DNA of 64,000 nucleotides from Papio anubis (lineage: Eukaryota > Chordata > Mammalia > Primates > Cercopithecidae), in the NCBI RefSeq assembly GCF_008728515.1, contig NC_044996.1:118094547-118158546 (forward strand). Direction: 5' to 3'. The stretch's first letter is position 1. Each line of letters begins with the position of its first letter. Positions 1-11,196 of the stretch are shown here, in pieces. A program made the translations under genes and the position numbers. Below the pieces are notes generated by a model. That model was not told where the DNA came from and made no database searches. It saw nothing but the letters and a program-made list of their open reading frames with translations.

Positions 1-743
1 TTTTATCTGATCAGTATATGAAAAAAGCTGTAAAAGTATGACATTGTAATGTAAGGGTTTTCTGCCATTTCTTATGCATAAAATGTTTGGTAACAATTCC
101 TGTTCTTAGAAAAAAAATTGTTAATATTTAACCATATGGAATCCCACAGTCTTGCTCAACTTACTGTTTAATTCCAATATATTATCAAAGGGAAAGGTTT
201 TTAATATTTCACCATTAAGTATATTTGCTGCAGTTTTTGAGTTTTTTATGATTGGATGGTAAAATTTGTCGTATCGTTTCTCTCTAATGTGATAGGTACA
301 TGATTTTGCCCTTTGTTTTGTTATAGTTGTTTGATACCAAAATGTTTATCCTATTCGAATATATTCTTGGATAAACCCATAATGATCATGGAATATTATA
401 GTTGAAGTACTTTTGAGTTCTGTTTGTCACACATGAGCTGTGTTTTGGCAAGTGGGGATGGGGGAGCCAAGGATTTGATGAGGGATATATGTACATCATT
501 GATTTTCCTCTCTTCTATTTTCTGTATCATTTTGATGTTAAGTTCATGGGCATCTCACAAAGAATTTTGGGATAACGTTTTTATTGTTTCTATTACATGG
601 AAAGGCTTGTGCGAAGTTGGTTTTATTTCTTTTCTCATTATATGAAAAAACTCACTACTTTGGGCACCAGTGCAAGGGATTCATTCATAGGAAGATATTT
701 CACAATTTATTTACAGGATATAGGACAATTGAGGTTCTCTTAG
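1..743 (-). mobile_element. L1 ORF2 (RT region) remnant, unit module R
   Basis: Antisense to an old L1, this stretch reads like the reverse-transcriptase part of ORF2. Seen landmarks include 'tatttcaccattaagtat' near 210, a degraded 'ataaaccc' segment near 372, and 'ataggacaattgaggtt' near 720. The same order of landmarks recurs at 7141, 18891, 27741, 33831, 40561 and 47376, which marks it as one module of the window-wide tandem unit. No frame is open across it. Subfamily is not assignable by eye. Confidence 0.75.
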
Positions 744-1537
744 TTTTTTTTTTTGACATTTTTGAATTCTTTATTTTTTGTGGCTACATAGTAGGTGTAT
801 ATATTTGTGGGGTAAATGAGATGTTTTAATACAGGCATGCAATGTGAAATAACCAAATCATGGAGAATGGGATATTCATCCCCACAAGCATTTATCCTTT
901 GTGTTACATACAATCTAATTGCAGTCTTTCTGTAATTTGAAAATGTACAATTAAGTTATTATTGACTATAGTAACCCTGTTGTGTGATCAGATAGTATGT
1001 CTTATGCATGTCTTTCTAAGTATATTTTTTGTATCCATGAATCATCCCCACTTCCCCCCACACACCTGCCCAATCCCCTACTACTCTTTCTAGCTTCTGG
1101 TAACCATAAGGATGGTTACCAGAGGCTGGAAAACTGTGTGTCCATGAGTTCAATTGTTTTGATTTTTAAATGCTACAATAGTGAGAAAATATGATGTTTG
1201 TCATTCTGTGCCTGGCTTATTTCATCTAACGTAATGATCTCCAGTTCCATCCATGTTGTTGCAAATGACAAGATCTCATTCTTTTTTATGGCTGAGTAGT
1301 ACTCCTTTGTGTATATGTACCACATTTTCTTTATCTATTCATCTGTTGGTGGACACTTAGGATGCTTCCAAATCCTGGCTATTATGAACAGTGCTGCAAC
1401 AAACATGGGAGTGCAGATATCTCTTCGATATTCTGATTTTCTTCCTTTGGGTAGACACCCAGCAATGGGATGGCTGGATCATATTGTAGCTCAAGTTTTA
1501 GTTTTTTGAAGAACCTCCAAAATGCTGTCCATAGTTT
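744..1537 (-). mobile_element. L1 3' end, 5'-truncated, antisense
   Basis: A T-run at 744-754, the complement of a poly(A) tail, opens an antisense L1 3'UTR. It continues into the ORF2 C-terminal region, with 'gctgagtagtactcc' near 1292 and 'agacacccagcaatggga' near 1453. The 3'UTR type (gaggtaaatgagatgtt-like, with 'gactatagtaaccctg') fits L1MA or older L1P. It interrupts module R after about 735. The ORFs at 997-1194 and 1309-1509 are chance frames inside it. Confidence 0.8.
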
Positions 1538-1985
1538 TATTATTTTTTAAACTGTGTTTTCCTTGGATTTTTTTCTTTTTGTGTAATATTAAAGTTCTTA
1601 GCATGAAGTTGTTTTTATACATGTATCACCAGGATATGACATGAAGATTTCCTTCACATTGTTGATAATTAATGTCTTCTACTACTTTTTCATTCCCCTT
1701 CACCTCCTTAGTCTTAGTAGGGGTTTGTGTTACTCTTTTCCAAAACAAAATGAGTTTAAATTTTTCATTGCTCTTTGTGTGTTTTAGAACATATCACAGA
1801 TCATTTTATTGTTTCATTTCTGCTATTGGTTTCACATTGACTTACTAACATTTTTTCCCAATATTTTGAGATAGATTTTCTGACCAAAAATTTCAGGGTT
1901 TCTTATTTTGCATTTATTGCTGCAAATATCCCTTTGGACATGCATATTGTATCTCACACTTTTAATGGCTTCATTTGTATGTAAT
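1538..1985 (-). repeat. Remainder of module R (antisense L1 ORF2, degraded)
   Basis: AT-rich, heavily degraded sequence between the inserted L1 and the next module. By position it matches the segment at 19880-20660 and 34750-35160 in other units. L1 identity is inferred mainly from that alignment. No coding capacity. Confidence 0.45.
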
Positions 1986-2435
1986 GATTTTAAGTAAACT
2001 TTACAACTTTAAATTAAGCAATGTAAGTTTTGATGTATTTATTTGTAAAATCATCACCAGAAGTGATATAAGGTACCTATGCTTCCCTCTACTCAAGTTT
2101 TCTTGTACGATTTTGTATTTCCCCCTCCAGTTTCTACTCAATACTTCCTCTTTTCCCATGATGTGTACATTATTGTACAAGTGTTTATATGAACATATCT
2201 TTTTATTTTTTTGGATGAGCATGAAGGAATGGTACAGCTGGATCACATGATATGTGTACCTTTAAATTATATCAGAATATGTCATATGTTTTGGAAAGTG
2301 ATTGTATTGTTTTACATCCTACCAGCAGTCACAGATGCTCTCCATCTTTGTCCTCACTTATACTGGTCATGATTTTTTATTGTAGCTCTTTTAATAAGTG
2401 CTTAGTGGTATCTCCCTCTTTATCTAAATTAGTGT
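1986..2435 (-). mobile_element. L1M 3' end, antisense (module T)
   Basis: Antisense old-L1 3'UTR followed by the ORF2 C-terminal end. Landmarks are 'ggaatggtacagctggatc' near 2228, 'acatcctaccagcagt' near 2315 and the 'gcttagtggtatctc' segment near 2400. The same series recurs at 8895, 11736, 20661, 37166, 41216 and 48061. The ORFs at 1975-2250 and 2001-2246 fall in it and have no L1 or other protein meaning. Confidence 0.75.
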
Positions 2436-3010
2436 AATAAAATCATAGTTTTTCCTTTCCCAATGCATGCATAGTAAATGGAAAAAGAATAAATAATGAT
2501 AGAGAGGGACAGTTTAAGGTGACACTTGGGAGTTCTAGTGAGGGTCTGGGTTCACCAATGGGCCTTTGCAGGTGTGGATGAGGATGGTGTTTGTCTAGCA
2601 TAGAGCAGTTATTGTCTTTCTATGAGTTTTATCCTTTTTTTGTCTGTACCTTTTCTAGTCCTTTGTCTAGAGAGAGCAGCCTTTTGTTGGAGGTGTTATG
2701 TTCTTTACTTTTTGGTATTTTCTGCTTGCTGGATTTTTCTGCATTAGGTATTGGATGCCTGAGGCAGAAAGAAAATAAAACAAACAAAAGAAAATGTGGA
2801 AATTCCACTGTGTTGTTTCCTAGTTTCTAAGATACCTATTCAGTTTTCCTTATTTTTTTCACCTTTCAGAGTCTTCCTGTATTCACTTTATTTGTAATGT
2901 CCAGGAATTTTTGTTACACTTAGGGGGATAAATAGGGAAAAATCTCCAACATTTTGGAAGCAGACATCATTTTCTATTTTTACCAAATGATCTTTTAAAT
3001 AAGCAGTGGA
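2436..3010 (-). mobile_element. L1M 5'UTR, antisense, joined directly to a 3' end
   Basis: Begins with a stub of module N ('atagtaaatggaaaa') and passes into sequence typical of antisense L1M 5'UTR: 'gagcagttattgtctttc', 'ctttgtctagagagagcag', 'tggatgcctgaggcagaaa' and a purine-rich stretch. The closest copy in the window is 9321-9885, then 13900-14310. The ORF2 body expected between T and this UTR is absent. A T-run lies at 3009-3021. Confidence 0.65.
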
Positions 3011-3583
3011 TTTTTTTTTTTGTAGCCATCCTTTGCTTAATTTCTTTCAATGTAGTTATTCATTCTACAAAGATTTCTTCAATTTTAAAGTGCCAAGTAC
3101 GGATGATATGCTGTAGTTACATTGTTGAGGGAAAGACTTGTGGGAAAATAGACAAGTATATATAGTGTATATTATAGAAAATAAGTTTTGTGATAATTTG
3201 TTATAGTAACTAGAGTATTAGCTGTGTATTTTTGTGTTATGTTTAGTAGTTGTTCAAAGGATTGATACTTAAATTCTTTACTCTCATCATCTCCATAGGC
3301 GTAGATAGTATTATTTCCTAGAAATGTAACCTTAGTACAATTATATTTATTCCCCCTTTCCTTTGTCATCTTGTTACATAGTTCAGATCAATAATATTAT
3401 TTATCATTTTTGTTTTAAAGAGTCAGCTATTTCTCAAATAAATAATTGAAAATATTAATCTTTTCTGTTAATGCACATGTTTCTTCTATCTGGTGTTCTT
3501 CACATCTTGTTTATCTGTAGTTCTTAGTTTCCATCAGGTGTCATTTCCATTTGGTTTGAAGAACTTCCTTGCTATTTGTGGAG
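3011..3583. repeat. Module D, first part
   Basis: Recurring block with 'gtgccaagtacggatgatatg' (degenerate 'gtgccagg...' landmark), 'gggaaaatagacaagta' and 'agaaaataagttttgtg'. It aligns by eye with 9915-10450, 14390-14620, 22600-23100, 38460-38600 and 49440-49900. The first part resembles ancient LINE-type sequence; I cannot name the family. The ORF at 3172-3369 is a chance frame. Confidence 0.6.
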
Positions 3584-4036
3584 TTGCATCAACTGAAAAC
3601 ATCCTACCTTCCAGTACCTCAGACTGTGGCCTCATTTGGAAATAGCTTCCTTGCAGATGTGGTCAAGGTGAGATGATGTCATTAGAGTGGGCCCTAGTCC
3701 AATATGACTGGTCCTTTTAAAAAGGGGAAATTTGGACAGAAACATGCATAGATGGAAGTCTGTGTGAAGACACACACAGTGGGGATGCCATATGAAGATG
3801 GAGGATTGGGTTGATCCATCTAAAAGGGAAAGAATGCCAAAGGTTGCCAGCAAATCATCGGAACCTAAGAACAGGCAAGGAAGAATTCCCCTGCAGATTT
3901 CAAAGAGAGAATGGCCCCGCTGACACCTTGATTTCAGATTTCTAGCCTCCAGAACTGCGAGACGATTATATTTCTGTTTTTTCAAAGCCACCCAGTTTGT
4001 GATACTTTATTATAGAGACCTTAGGAAACAAATACA
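3584..4036 (+). mobile_element. MLT1-type MaLR LTR
   Basis: Sense copy of a mammalian-wide MaLR LTR. It contains 'ccagtacctcagactgtggc', 'gtgggccctagtccaatat', 'gaagacacacaca', 'tagcctccagaactgcgaga' and the end 'gtttgtgatactttatta'. It lies in module D between 'gaacttccttgctatt' and 'acttaaagtttggatac', which are contiguous in other units, so it arrived after unit formation or was lost from the others. The 119-codon minus-strand ORF at 3632-3991 is a chance frame. Confidence 0.85.
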
Positions 4037-4324
4037 TTCCTTTAACATTACTTAAAGTTTGGATACTGATAAATTTTCTCAGATTTGATTATCTGGATGT
4101 GATTTATTTCACTCAAAGTTTGGAAGAATAACTTTGTTGGATATAGAATTATGGTTTTAAGCATTGGTAAAATGATACTCCTTTTTATTTGCTTCTCTGT
4201 GCATTCTGTGGAGAAGGCAGCCAATATTTAAATAACCATTCCCAGGTAGGTCATGTATCTTTATTTCCTTGAAGTTATGGGTGGATATACATTTGTTCAA
4301 TTCATGCAAATACTTTACATTTCA
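4037..4324. repeat. Module D, second part ('gagaaggcagcca' landmark)
   Basis: Contains 'ctggatgtgatttatttcac' and 'tggagaaggcagccaat', then 'cattcccaggtagg'. This landmark is the best anchor of the tandem array, with further copies near 10650, 15505, 23290, 32015, 39700 and a degenerate one near 50260. It resembles antisense L1M 5'-region sequence. Confidence 0.65.
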
Positions 4325-4381
4325 CTGGTCATGGTGGCTCATACCTGTAATCCCAGTGCTTTCGGAGGCAGAGGTGGGAGT
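4325..4381 (+). mobile_element. Alu left-arm fragment
   Basis: About 57 bases matching the start of an Alu left monomer ('ggtggctcatacctgtaatc', 'ggaggcagaggtgggag') with no body or A-tail. It abuts MaLR sequence, so the rest was probably deleted at that junction. Confidence 0.75.
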
Positions 4382-5194
4382 AACACTGAGAAGGGATCAT
4401 TGTATTTTGCTATATGAGGAGATGAGATTTGGGAGGAGCCGGAGCAGAATGATATAATTTGATTATTGTCCTCACCCAAATCTCATGTTGAAATGTAATC
4501 CTCAAAGTTGCAGATGGGGCCTGATGGAAGGTGTTTGGATCATGGGGTGGATTTCTCATGAACAGTTTAATAGCATCCCCTTGGTACTGTCTTCATGGTG
4601 GTGAGTGAGTTCTCACAAGATCTGGTCATTTAAGAGTGTGTGGTACCTCCTGCCCCACACTCTCTTGTTCTTGCTTTTGCCATGTGACATGTCTGCTCCC
4701 CATTCACCTTCTGACTTGATTATAGCTTCCTGAGGCTTTTCTAGAAGCAGATGCTGTTATGCTTCCTGTACAGCCTATGGAATCACGAGCCAGTTAAACC
4801 TCTTTTGTTTATAAATTACTGAGTCTCGGCTGGGCACGGTGGCTCATGCCTGTAATCCCAGCACTTTGGGAGGCCGAGGTGGGCGGATCACAAGGTCAGG
4901 AGATCGAGACCATCCTGGCCAACATGGTGAAACCCCATCTCTACTAAAAATACAAAAATTAACTGGGTGCGGTGACACATGCTTGTATCCCAGCTACTTG
5001 GGAGGCTGAGGTGGAATAGCTTGAACCGGGGTGTCAGAGGTTGCAGTGAGCTGAGATCACCTCACCGCACTCCAGCCTGGAGACAGAGTGAGACTCCGTC
5101 TCAAAATATAATAATAGTAGTAATAATAATAATAATAATAAAATTACCCAGTCTCAGGTATTTTCTTTATAGCAATGCAAGAACGGCCTAACAC
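4382..5194 (+). mobile_element. MST-type MaLR LTR with short internal stub
   Basis: Bases 4417-4449 look like the 3' end of MaLR internal sequence ('gagatttgggaggagccgg'). The LTR runs from 'tgatataatttg' at 4450 to 'taacaca' at about 5194. It shows 'cacccaaatctcatgttgaa', 'gtgagtgagttctcacaaga', 'tcctgaggc' and 'aattacccagtctcaggta'. An Alu splits its last 55 bases. The family assignment (MST rather than THE1) rests on motif wording by eye. Confidence 0.85.
4828..5140 (+). mobile_element. AluS, full length, inside the MST LTR
   Basis: Complete sense Alu starting 'ggctgggcacggtggc', with both arms and a degenerate tail grown into a (TAA)n microsatellite at about 5105-5140. It is flanked by an imperfect target duplication: 'aaattactgagtctc' at 4813-4827 and 'aaattacccagtctc' at 5141-5155. 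The nesting order is therefore MST first, Alu second. Confidence 0.92.
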
Positions 5195-5232
5195 ACCTGG
5201 AGATGTCCTTTATAAGTATTTTATATCTACCT

Positions 5233-5286
5233 AATTGGTTGTAAAAGCTACATAGTATAAAAACTATTACTTTTGCACCAACCTAA
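5233..5286. mobile_element. MADE1-like mini-mariner remnant
   Basis: The right end 'tattacttttgcaccaaccta' matches the MADE1/Hsmar1 terminal inverted repeat. The left side 'attggttgtaaaag' is a degraded version of the opposite terminus. Only about 54 bases remain against about 80 for intact MADE1, so the centre is deleted. Confidence 0.55.
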
Positions 5287-6217
5287 ATAGCTGTTTTAAC
5301 GTTTTTTTGTGCCCATACGCTAATGCACGTGTGTAAGTAGCTATGTCAGATACAGTCTTAGATGGCAAATTACTGTGTAAAACTGTAGCTAAATTCACAA
5401 CTCTGTCAAAAAACAAATTACTTTCCAAATACTCATTACCACTTTATGCCCCTGTGATACCCCAGTATCAAGATTTAAAAAGAGTAGTTCATTACTTAAA
5501 TTACTTACACAAGGTATTAAGCAAACCTAGGATAGTATGCCATCATATATTTATTTTTCATATATTATTTGATACATTTTAATTCTGTTACATAGTCTGT
5601 TGTTTCATAATAATTACAATTATGAACCAAAATTATTATACATTGACCATATATACATACATATACATATATATGCATAACTTCTTATTGCTTTCAGTTA
5701 TGTTCTGTACATTGCATGGTACCAAATAGATTCTTATGCATACTGTATGTCTTATATAAATCATTTTGCTATAAAATAAATTGTATTTATTAGAAATATG
5801 GTAGATATAAGATATTTTGTTAGAGTTAATACAAGTGTCATTTCACTACTCTTTACCGAGAGATTTTGGCTCTTTTCATACACTATCACATTCAGATCAC
5901 TATTAGCATCAGATTAAAAATAATAATTTTAAAAGTTTTTGATATTTTTCTTGTAAATGTGCTGAAATTATTTTAATTTGTATATAAGCAGTAGAGATGT
6001 ATTTATATATTTTAATAAGAAACAATAGGGTGTTTTTGGTTATGGTATTTATCACACAGCATATTTTTGCTTTCCTTTATTTCCTATTGATCAAGTTAAG
6101 GTTTTTATATAAATGGAATCATTTTCATTTACAACATAGCTACTGAAGATTTGAAATATTTCATTAGCAAACTATATATATATTTAACATCTCTACTAAA
6201 TAAAAAGTTTTTACACA
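5287..6217. other. AT-rich single-copy stretch
   Basis: No repeat family recognised and no copy noticed elsewhere in the window. It holds a short alternating TA/CA run near 5650-5680 and several 'ataaataaa'-like AT runs. The ORF at 5343-5582 (79 codons) shows no motif, signal peptide or family resemblance I can identify, so I do not call it a gene. Confidence 0.5.
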
Positions 6218-6430
6218 ATTTTTTTTGGAGATAAGGTTTCACTGTCTCTCAGGCTGGAGTTTGGTAGCAAAATCATACTTCAGTGCACTCTCTAACTTCA
6301 AAGGATCCTCCTGCCTCAGCCTCTTGAGTAGCTGGGACTACAGGTATGCACCAGTGCGCCTGACTAATTTAATTTTTTTTTTTTTTTTTGGTAGAGACAG
6401 CATCTCACTATGTTTTCCAGACTGATCTTA
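6218..6430 (-). mobile_element. AluJ-type, antisense, truncated
   Basis: Starts in a T-run, then 'aggctggagtttggtag', 'cctcttgagtagctgggac' and a middle T-run at about 6370-6390. It ends in 'ttttccagactgatctt', so about 80 bases of the left arm are missing. The high divergence suggests an old AluJ. Confidence 0.85.
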
Positions 6431-7140
6431 TTCTATTGACAGTAGCAACAAAACAATGCAAAAGCCCAAAGAAGCTCACATGAAAAATAACAAAAGCAAT
6501 AATTAAGAGCATATATTCTTATTAAGATACATACAATATATCTGTGTTGATTATACACAAATTAAAATAATTTAAGCACATACATAAGCAAATATAAAAA
6601 GATCGTTAGCTGCTGATCTATTGCTTATGTCAACAAGAATAAAGAATGTATGAATAAAGAGCAAAAGTCTTGTTAAAAAATGAAATGACACCTTATTACC
6701 TATAGCATAAGAATTTATATCTACTGTAATTATATAATATTTGAGAATCCTACTTTGGATAAACATTTTGATATGACTAATATAAAGAGTTCATATGAGA
6801 ATCATTTCAATAATAGGAAAAATACAGAATGTAGATAAAAGCAACAAGTTCAAACATATAAATAACTTTCACATATAATAATATTGATGTTCAAATAATT
6901 ATGGCTCTTTATCAAATTATTAAATGGAGCCACTGAAAATAAACTAAACTCCATTTAGACAATGAGATAATTAAACTGGATATCATAAATAGCACTGTAA
7001 CAATGAATGCTTGTTTAATTGTTCCACTAGGATTAAACGTCAAGTGTGTTGGAAATCTTATCTGTGATACAGGGCCCTCTGTTACCATGATTTAAGGAAA
7101 AAATGACAACAGAAATAGGGTAATAATGTCTCTTGTTTTA
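6431..7140. repeat. Modules G and J of unit 1
   Basis: AT-rich block with 'tgacagtagcaacaaa', 'acaaattaaaataatttaagcac' (split landmark near 6556) and 'tgacaccttattacctatag'. It then has the J landmark 'taaacgtcaagtgtgttgg' near 7034. G recurs at 10831, 15661, 25760, 32191 and 39871. J recurs at 18690, 27570 and 33660. Not assignable to a named family by eye. Confidence 0.6.
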
Positions 7141-7600
7141 TCTCATAAGTGTATAGAGAAAGCCTTAAATATTATTTTGTCCTGTAGGAATCCATCTCTT
7201 ATGATGTGTATAAAAAGTTTAGTAACAATTACTATACTCAGAAAATGTGTTTACATTTATCTGGATGGAATACAATAATCTTGGTAAACTAATTTAATTC
7301 TCATGTATTACCTTTAGATTGTCTTCTCATAGTCTCTATGTGTAAACATGCTATATGTGAATAATGACAGCTTTGTTTTATCATTTTCAATTTTTATGCC
7401 TTTCCCCCCCTCTTCTTGCATTATTGCCCTGCTGTGACCTTCCTAAAATATTGAATAGAACTGATGATGGTAGACATTCTTATGTCTTTTCGAATCTCAG
7501 GGGGAGACTTTAAGTATTTCACTACAAGAGTATGATATTTAGTGTATTAAAAATTTTAAATTAATACTGTCTGGTAAATTTTTTCATATTTTTCTCTGTG
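7141..7600 (-). mobile_element. Module R, antisense L1 ORF2 RT region
   Basis: Landmarks are 'tcttatgatgtgtataaaaa' near 7198, 'ttgcattattgccctg' near 7416 and 'gaatagaactgatgatggtag' (split) near 7455. These align with 19200, 30080 and 34120. The sequence is interrupted at about 7600 by an L1 3' end, so this copy of R is short. Confidence 0.75.
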
Positions 7601-8040
7601 TTTGTTCATGATGTTAATTTTAATTTTTTGTTTTCTTTTTATTTTTGTGGGCACATAGTAGGTGTTTATATTTGTGAGGTATATGAGATGTTTTGATAGA
7701 GGCAGGCAATGTGAAATAATCACATCATGGAGAATGGGGTATCCATCCCCTCCAGCATTTATTCTTTGAGTTACAAGCAATCCAATTGTGCTTTTTAAGT
7801 TATTTTAAAATATACAATTAAGCTATTATTGACTGTAGTCACCCTGTTGTGTGATTAAATAATAGGTCTTATCCATGCTTTCTAATTGTTTTTATTTGTA
7901 CCCATTAACCATCCCCACTTCCCCACAACCCTCCCACTACCCTTCCCAGCCTCTGGTAACCATCCTTCTACAGTTTATATACATGAGTTCAGTTTTTATT
8001 TTTCGATACCTCTACTATGTACTCACAAAAATTAAAAATT
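7601..8040 (-). mobile_element. L1 3'UTR, antisense, 5'-truncated
   Basis: Same 3'UTR type as at 744-1537 ('gcacatagtaggtgttta', 'tcatggagaatggggtatcc', 'gactgtagtcaccctg') but ending sooner, at about 8040. Its left junction lies at a different point in module R from the other insertion, which suggests two independent insertions. Confidence 0.8.
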
Positions 8041-8060
8041 TAAATTTAAAATTAAAAAAA

Positions 8061-8567
8061 TGAGCTATCAAGCCATGGAAAGAAGTGAAAGAAAATGCAT
8101 ATTACTAAGTGACAGATGCTTATCTGAAAAGGCTGTATACTGCATGGTTCACACTATATGATATTCTAGAAAAGGCAAAACTTTGGAGACAGTAGACAGA
8201 TCAATGTCTGCCAAGAGTTGGGGGGAAAGAAGGGGTGAATAGGCAGAACAAGGAGAATATTTAAGGCAGTGAAACTACTTTGTATCATTCTATAGTAGTA
8301 GATACATGTCATTATGCATTTGCCAACACCCACAAAATGTACAACACCAAGAATGAACTCCAATGTAAATTATATACTTTAGGTGATCATGATGTATCAA
8401 TGTAGGTTCATCAGTCGTAATAAATGTGCTACTGCAGTAGGAAGTATCGATGATGGGAGAGGTTATGCATATATGGGGACAGGGATATATGAAACCTGTA
8501 CGTACTTTGCATTCAATTTTGCTGTGAACCTAAAATTTCTCTAAAACTAAAGTTTATTAGTAAAAAG
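8061..8567 (+). mobile_element. L1M 3' end, sense
   Basis: Sense old-L1 3' end: 'aagccatggaaagaag', 'catattactaagtgacag', 'ctagaaaaggcaaaac', 'cagatcaatgtctgcc', 'atgtaaattatatacttt', then the terminal 'aaagtttattagtaaaaa'. It follows an antisense L1 head to head. The ORF at 8166-8363 on the other strand is a chance frame. Confidence 0.8.
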
Positions 8568-8573
8568 GAACAT

Positions 8574-8825
8574 GCTGGGCATGATGTTTCATGCCTGTAA
8601 TCCCGGCACTTTGGGAGGCCGAGGTGGGAGGATCACTTGAGCCCAGAAGTTCGAGACTAGCCTGGGTAACATAGTAAGATGCCTGCTCTACAAAAAATTG
8701 AAAGACTAGCTAGGCATGGTGGTCTGTGCAGGAGGATCACTTGAGCCCAGGAGATCAAGGCTGTAGTGAGCCATGATTGTTCTACTGCACTCCAGCCTGG
8801 ATGACAGAGTGAGACCCTGTTTCAA
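8574..8825 (+). mobile_element. AluJ-type, sense, with internal deletion
   Basis: 'tgcctgtaatcccggcac', 'gaggatcacttgagccca' and 'cactccagcctggatgacag' identify it. The right arm lacks the usual 'cagctactcgggaggctgag' segment (the join is at 'ggtggtctgtgcaggagg'). Diverged and old. Confidence 0.88.
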
Positions 8826-9320
8826 GTACAAATTTTTGCATATGTGTTTGGCATGTGTGTATGTGTATATATAAAATATATGTATTTATTGTTGTTGTTA
8901 AGCCATCATCAAGGGCATGATAATGTACATATCCCTCCAGTCAAGTTTTGTGGTGCATGTTTGTATTTCTTCCCTCCTGATTTTGGCTAATGCCTCTCCT
9001 GTTTCATGATATGTATACTCCTGTGCAAGTCTTTGTATAAACATTCTTTTTTCTTTTATAAATATCAAGGTTTGTGAATATCTGGATTACCTGATAGGTG
9101 TTTCTTTTAAAATAATTTTAGAATATGTCAAAGCATTTTACATTTTGGTTGTACCTTTTTACATTTTATCACCATATATGAGAGTTTCAGTTACTCAACA
9201 TCCTTGCCAGCACTTGTTATGGTCATTATTTTTAATCACAGCCCTTCAAATAGGTGTCCAGTGGTGTCTCATTATCTGTTTATATTGTATGGGTTACTAA
9301 GTCATAATTCTTTCTTTCTC
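8826..9320 (-). mobile_element. Short TG/TA run, then L1M 3' end antisense (module T)
   Basis: 8840-8885 is a decayed (TG)n/(TA)n run. From about 8895 the sequence is module T: 'atgtacatatccctcc', 'ctgtgcaagtctttgtat', 'tgagagtttcagttactc' and 'gtgtccagtggtgtctcat'. It aligns with 1986-2435 and 20661-21180. Confidence 0.65.
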
Positions 9321-9885
9321 AAACATCCCCAGTAAATGGAAACAATGGATTACCATTGAGGGTGGATTGGTATCAGTGTCACTCATTATAACCTGCGGGG
9401 GCGTTGGAGGGTGGAAGTCTAGGTTCTCCACTGGGCTTTTGCTGATGTGGGTGAGGATAGGTTTTGGCTGGAGTAGAGTGGCTATTGTGTAAAAATTTCT
9501 GTCTTTTTTATTGTTTCTTTTTAAATCCTTTGTCTAAAGAAAGCAGGCTTTTTGAAGATGTTTTGTTTTTGCACCCTTTGGTGTTTTCAGGTTGCTGAAT
9601 GTATCATCTCCATGTCCGGGATGTCTGAGGCAAACAGAAAACTAACAAAAATAACTGGGAAATCACCACTAGGTTGTTCTGTGGGTCCTGAGGACCCTTC
9701 CTAGCCTACCTTCTTCTCTTCACCTTTCAGAGTCTTATATTTGTTTTAGATATAACATTCAGGGTTTTCAATTGTACTTAATGGGGAAAAAAAGGTAAAG
9801 TCTGGCTACTGCATCTTTTTGGAAGTATATATACAAGAATTTTAGCCAAGTGATTTTCACAAGCAGTGAATCTTTTTAAGCTGTA
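9321..9885 (-). mobile_element. L1M 5'UTR antisense with N stub
   Basis: Same arrangement as 2436-3010: 'ccccagtaaatggaaac', then 'gtggaagtctaggttctcc', 'ctttgtctaaagaaagcagg', 'gatgtctgaggcaaacag' and 'gtactta'. The shared junction with unit 1 means both derive from one ancestral arrangement that already lacked most of N. Confidence 0.65.
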
Positions 9886-10830
9886 ATTTACTTAATTTAT
9901 TTTGACATAATTCTTTCACTCATCCCATAAATGTTTCTACCATTCCCAACATGTGCCAGGTGTGGACCCTGTGCTGCAGTTTTATTACTGAGGCAGTGCC
10001 TAGTGGAAAAAACAGACAAATGTGTATGGAGATTATTGTAGAAAATAAGTTTTGTATTAATTATGTTGTGCACTTTTAGTGTAAACAGGATATTTCCTAT
10101 ATGTTTTAGTGTTATATTTAGTGGTTGCTGAAGGGATTGTTATTTGAATTATTTACTTGCCATGCTCTGCATAGAATATATATAGGATCACTTCCATTAA
10201 ATGTAACCTCAGAACACTATAATTCTTTTATTCCCCCTTTCTTTCATCTTCTTATTATATAGTTTACATATCAAATACCATTTGTAATCTTGGTTTAAAG
10301 AGTGAGTTGTCTTCCAAACAAATGATACAAAATGTAGTCATATACATACATTTATCCACATTATTTCCCTATCCAGTAGTGTTTGTTTCTTTCTATACTT
10401 CTGTTTCCATCAAGCGCCATTTCCTTTTTGCCTGAAAAACTTCTTTTAGTACTACTTGTGTTCCAGGTTGGTCAGAGACCAGTTGTCCAAGGCTTGTTTA
10501 TATGAATGTGTCTTCTTTCACTCTCAGTTTAGAAGGATAATTATGCTGGATATAGATTTCTGAGTTGATTGTTTCATCTTTTCATTCAACATTGGAGAGG
10601 TACTGCTTCATTTTTTTTTTTTTTTTTTGGTTCTGCATGTATTCTGTTGAGAAGGCAGCCAACATTTAGTCATAGTTTCCAGGTGGGTAATAATGTATCT
10701 TTGTTTCTTTGAAATTTTTGGTGGATAGATATTTTTCAATTCATTAAAATGTTTTATATTTTATGTCAGTGTCAAACACACAGTTTATGAAGTATTTTTA
10801 AAAATTTAATGACTATTTTGTCAATGAAAA
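9886..10830. repeat. Module D, unit 2 (complete)
   Basis: Best uninterrupted copy of module D: 'acatgtgccaggtgtgga' near 9949, 'agaaaataagttttgtatt' near 10031, 'gtttccatcaagcgcc' near 10403, and 'ctgttgagaaggcagccaac' near 10642. It contains a T-run at 10611-10628. The MLT1 and MST insertions of unit 1 are absent here. Confidence 0.65.
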
Positions 10831-11196
10831 TTATTCGATATATGTTTCTATATATGTTTTAAAAAGGATGACTTTCGTTGATAATAACAAAAATCAGAAG
10901 CAAAAAACCTGCATTAAGCGTAGCCCAAATCTATCTTTTATTTCCTTTTAAAATATGTGAAAGTCTCTGGATAGATAATATACAAATTAAAAGAATTGAA
11001 GCATACTCACAAACAAAAGTAAAAACGTTTGTTAATATAATTGCTGATTTGAAGCTAATGTTTACTTGGATGAGAGTATGAAAATAGCTAAAATCTCTTG
11101 GTAAAACTAATGAAGTGACACTGTATTAACTATCATAAAATATTTTATTTTATATCTACTGTTCTTATACAATATTTTGCTTTGGCAAAGTATTTT
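10831..11196. repeat. Module G, unit 2
   Basis: AT-rich: 'gttgataataacaaaaatc', 'atacaaattaaaagaattg' and 'gtgacactgtattaactatc'. It aligns with 6440-6740 and 15680-16170. The ORF at 10878-11081 is a chance frame. Confidence 0.6.

Noticed and set aside
2436..3010. Possible unique host gene 5' exon because of purine-rich and GC-richer patches.
   Set aside because: The wording matches antisense L1M 5'UTR seen again at 9321-9885 and 13900-14310.
3632..3991. 119-codon minus-strand ORF.
   Set aside because: Falls inside the other MLT1 LTR; no domain resemblance.
744..8040. The two similar L1 3' ends (744-1537 and 7601-8040) as one insertion duplicated with the unit.
   Set aside because: They sit at different points of module R and have different lengths and left junctions, so independent insertions are more likely.
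7601..8567. Antisense L1 followed by sense L1 as a single 5'-inverted element.
   Set aside because: The sense piece is itself a 3' end with terminal sequence, not an ORF2-internal segment, so the two are separate elements.
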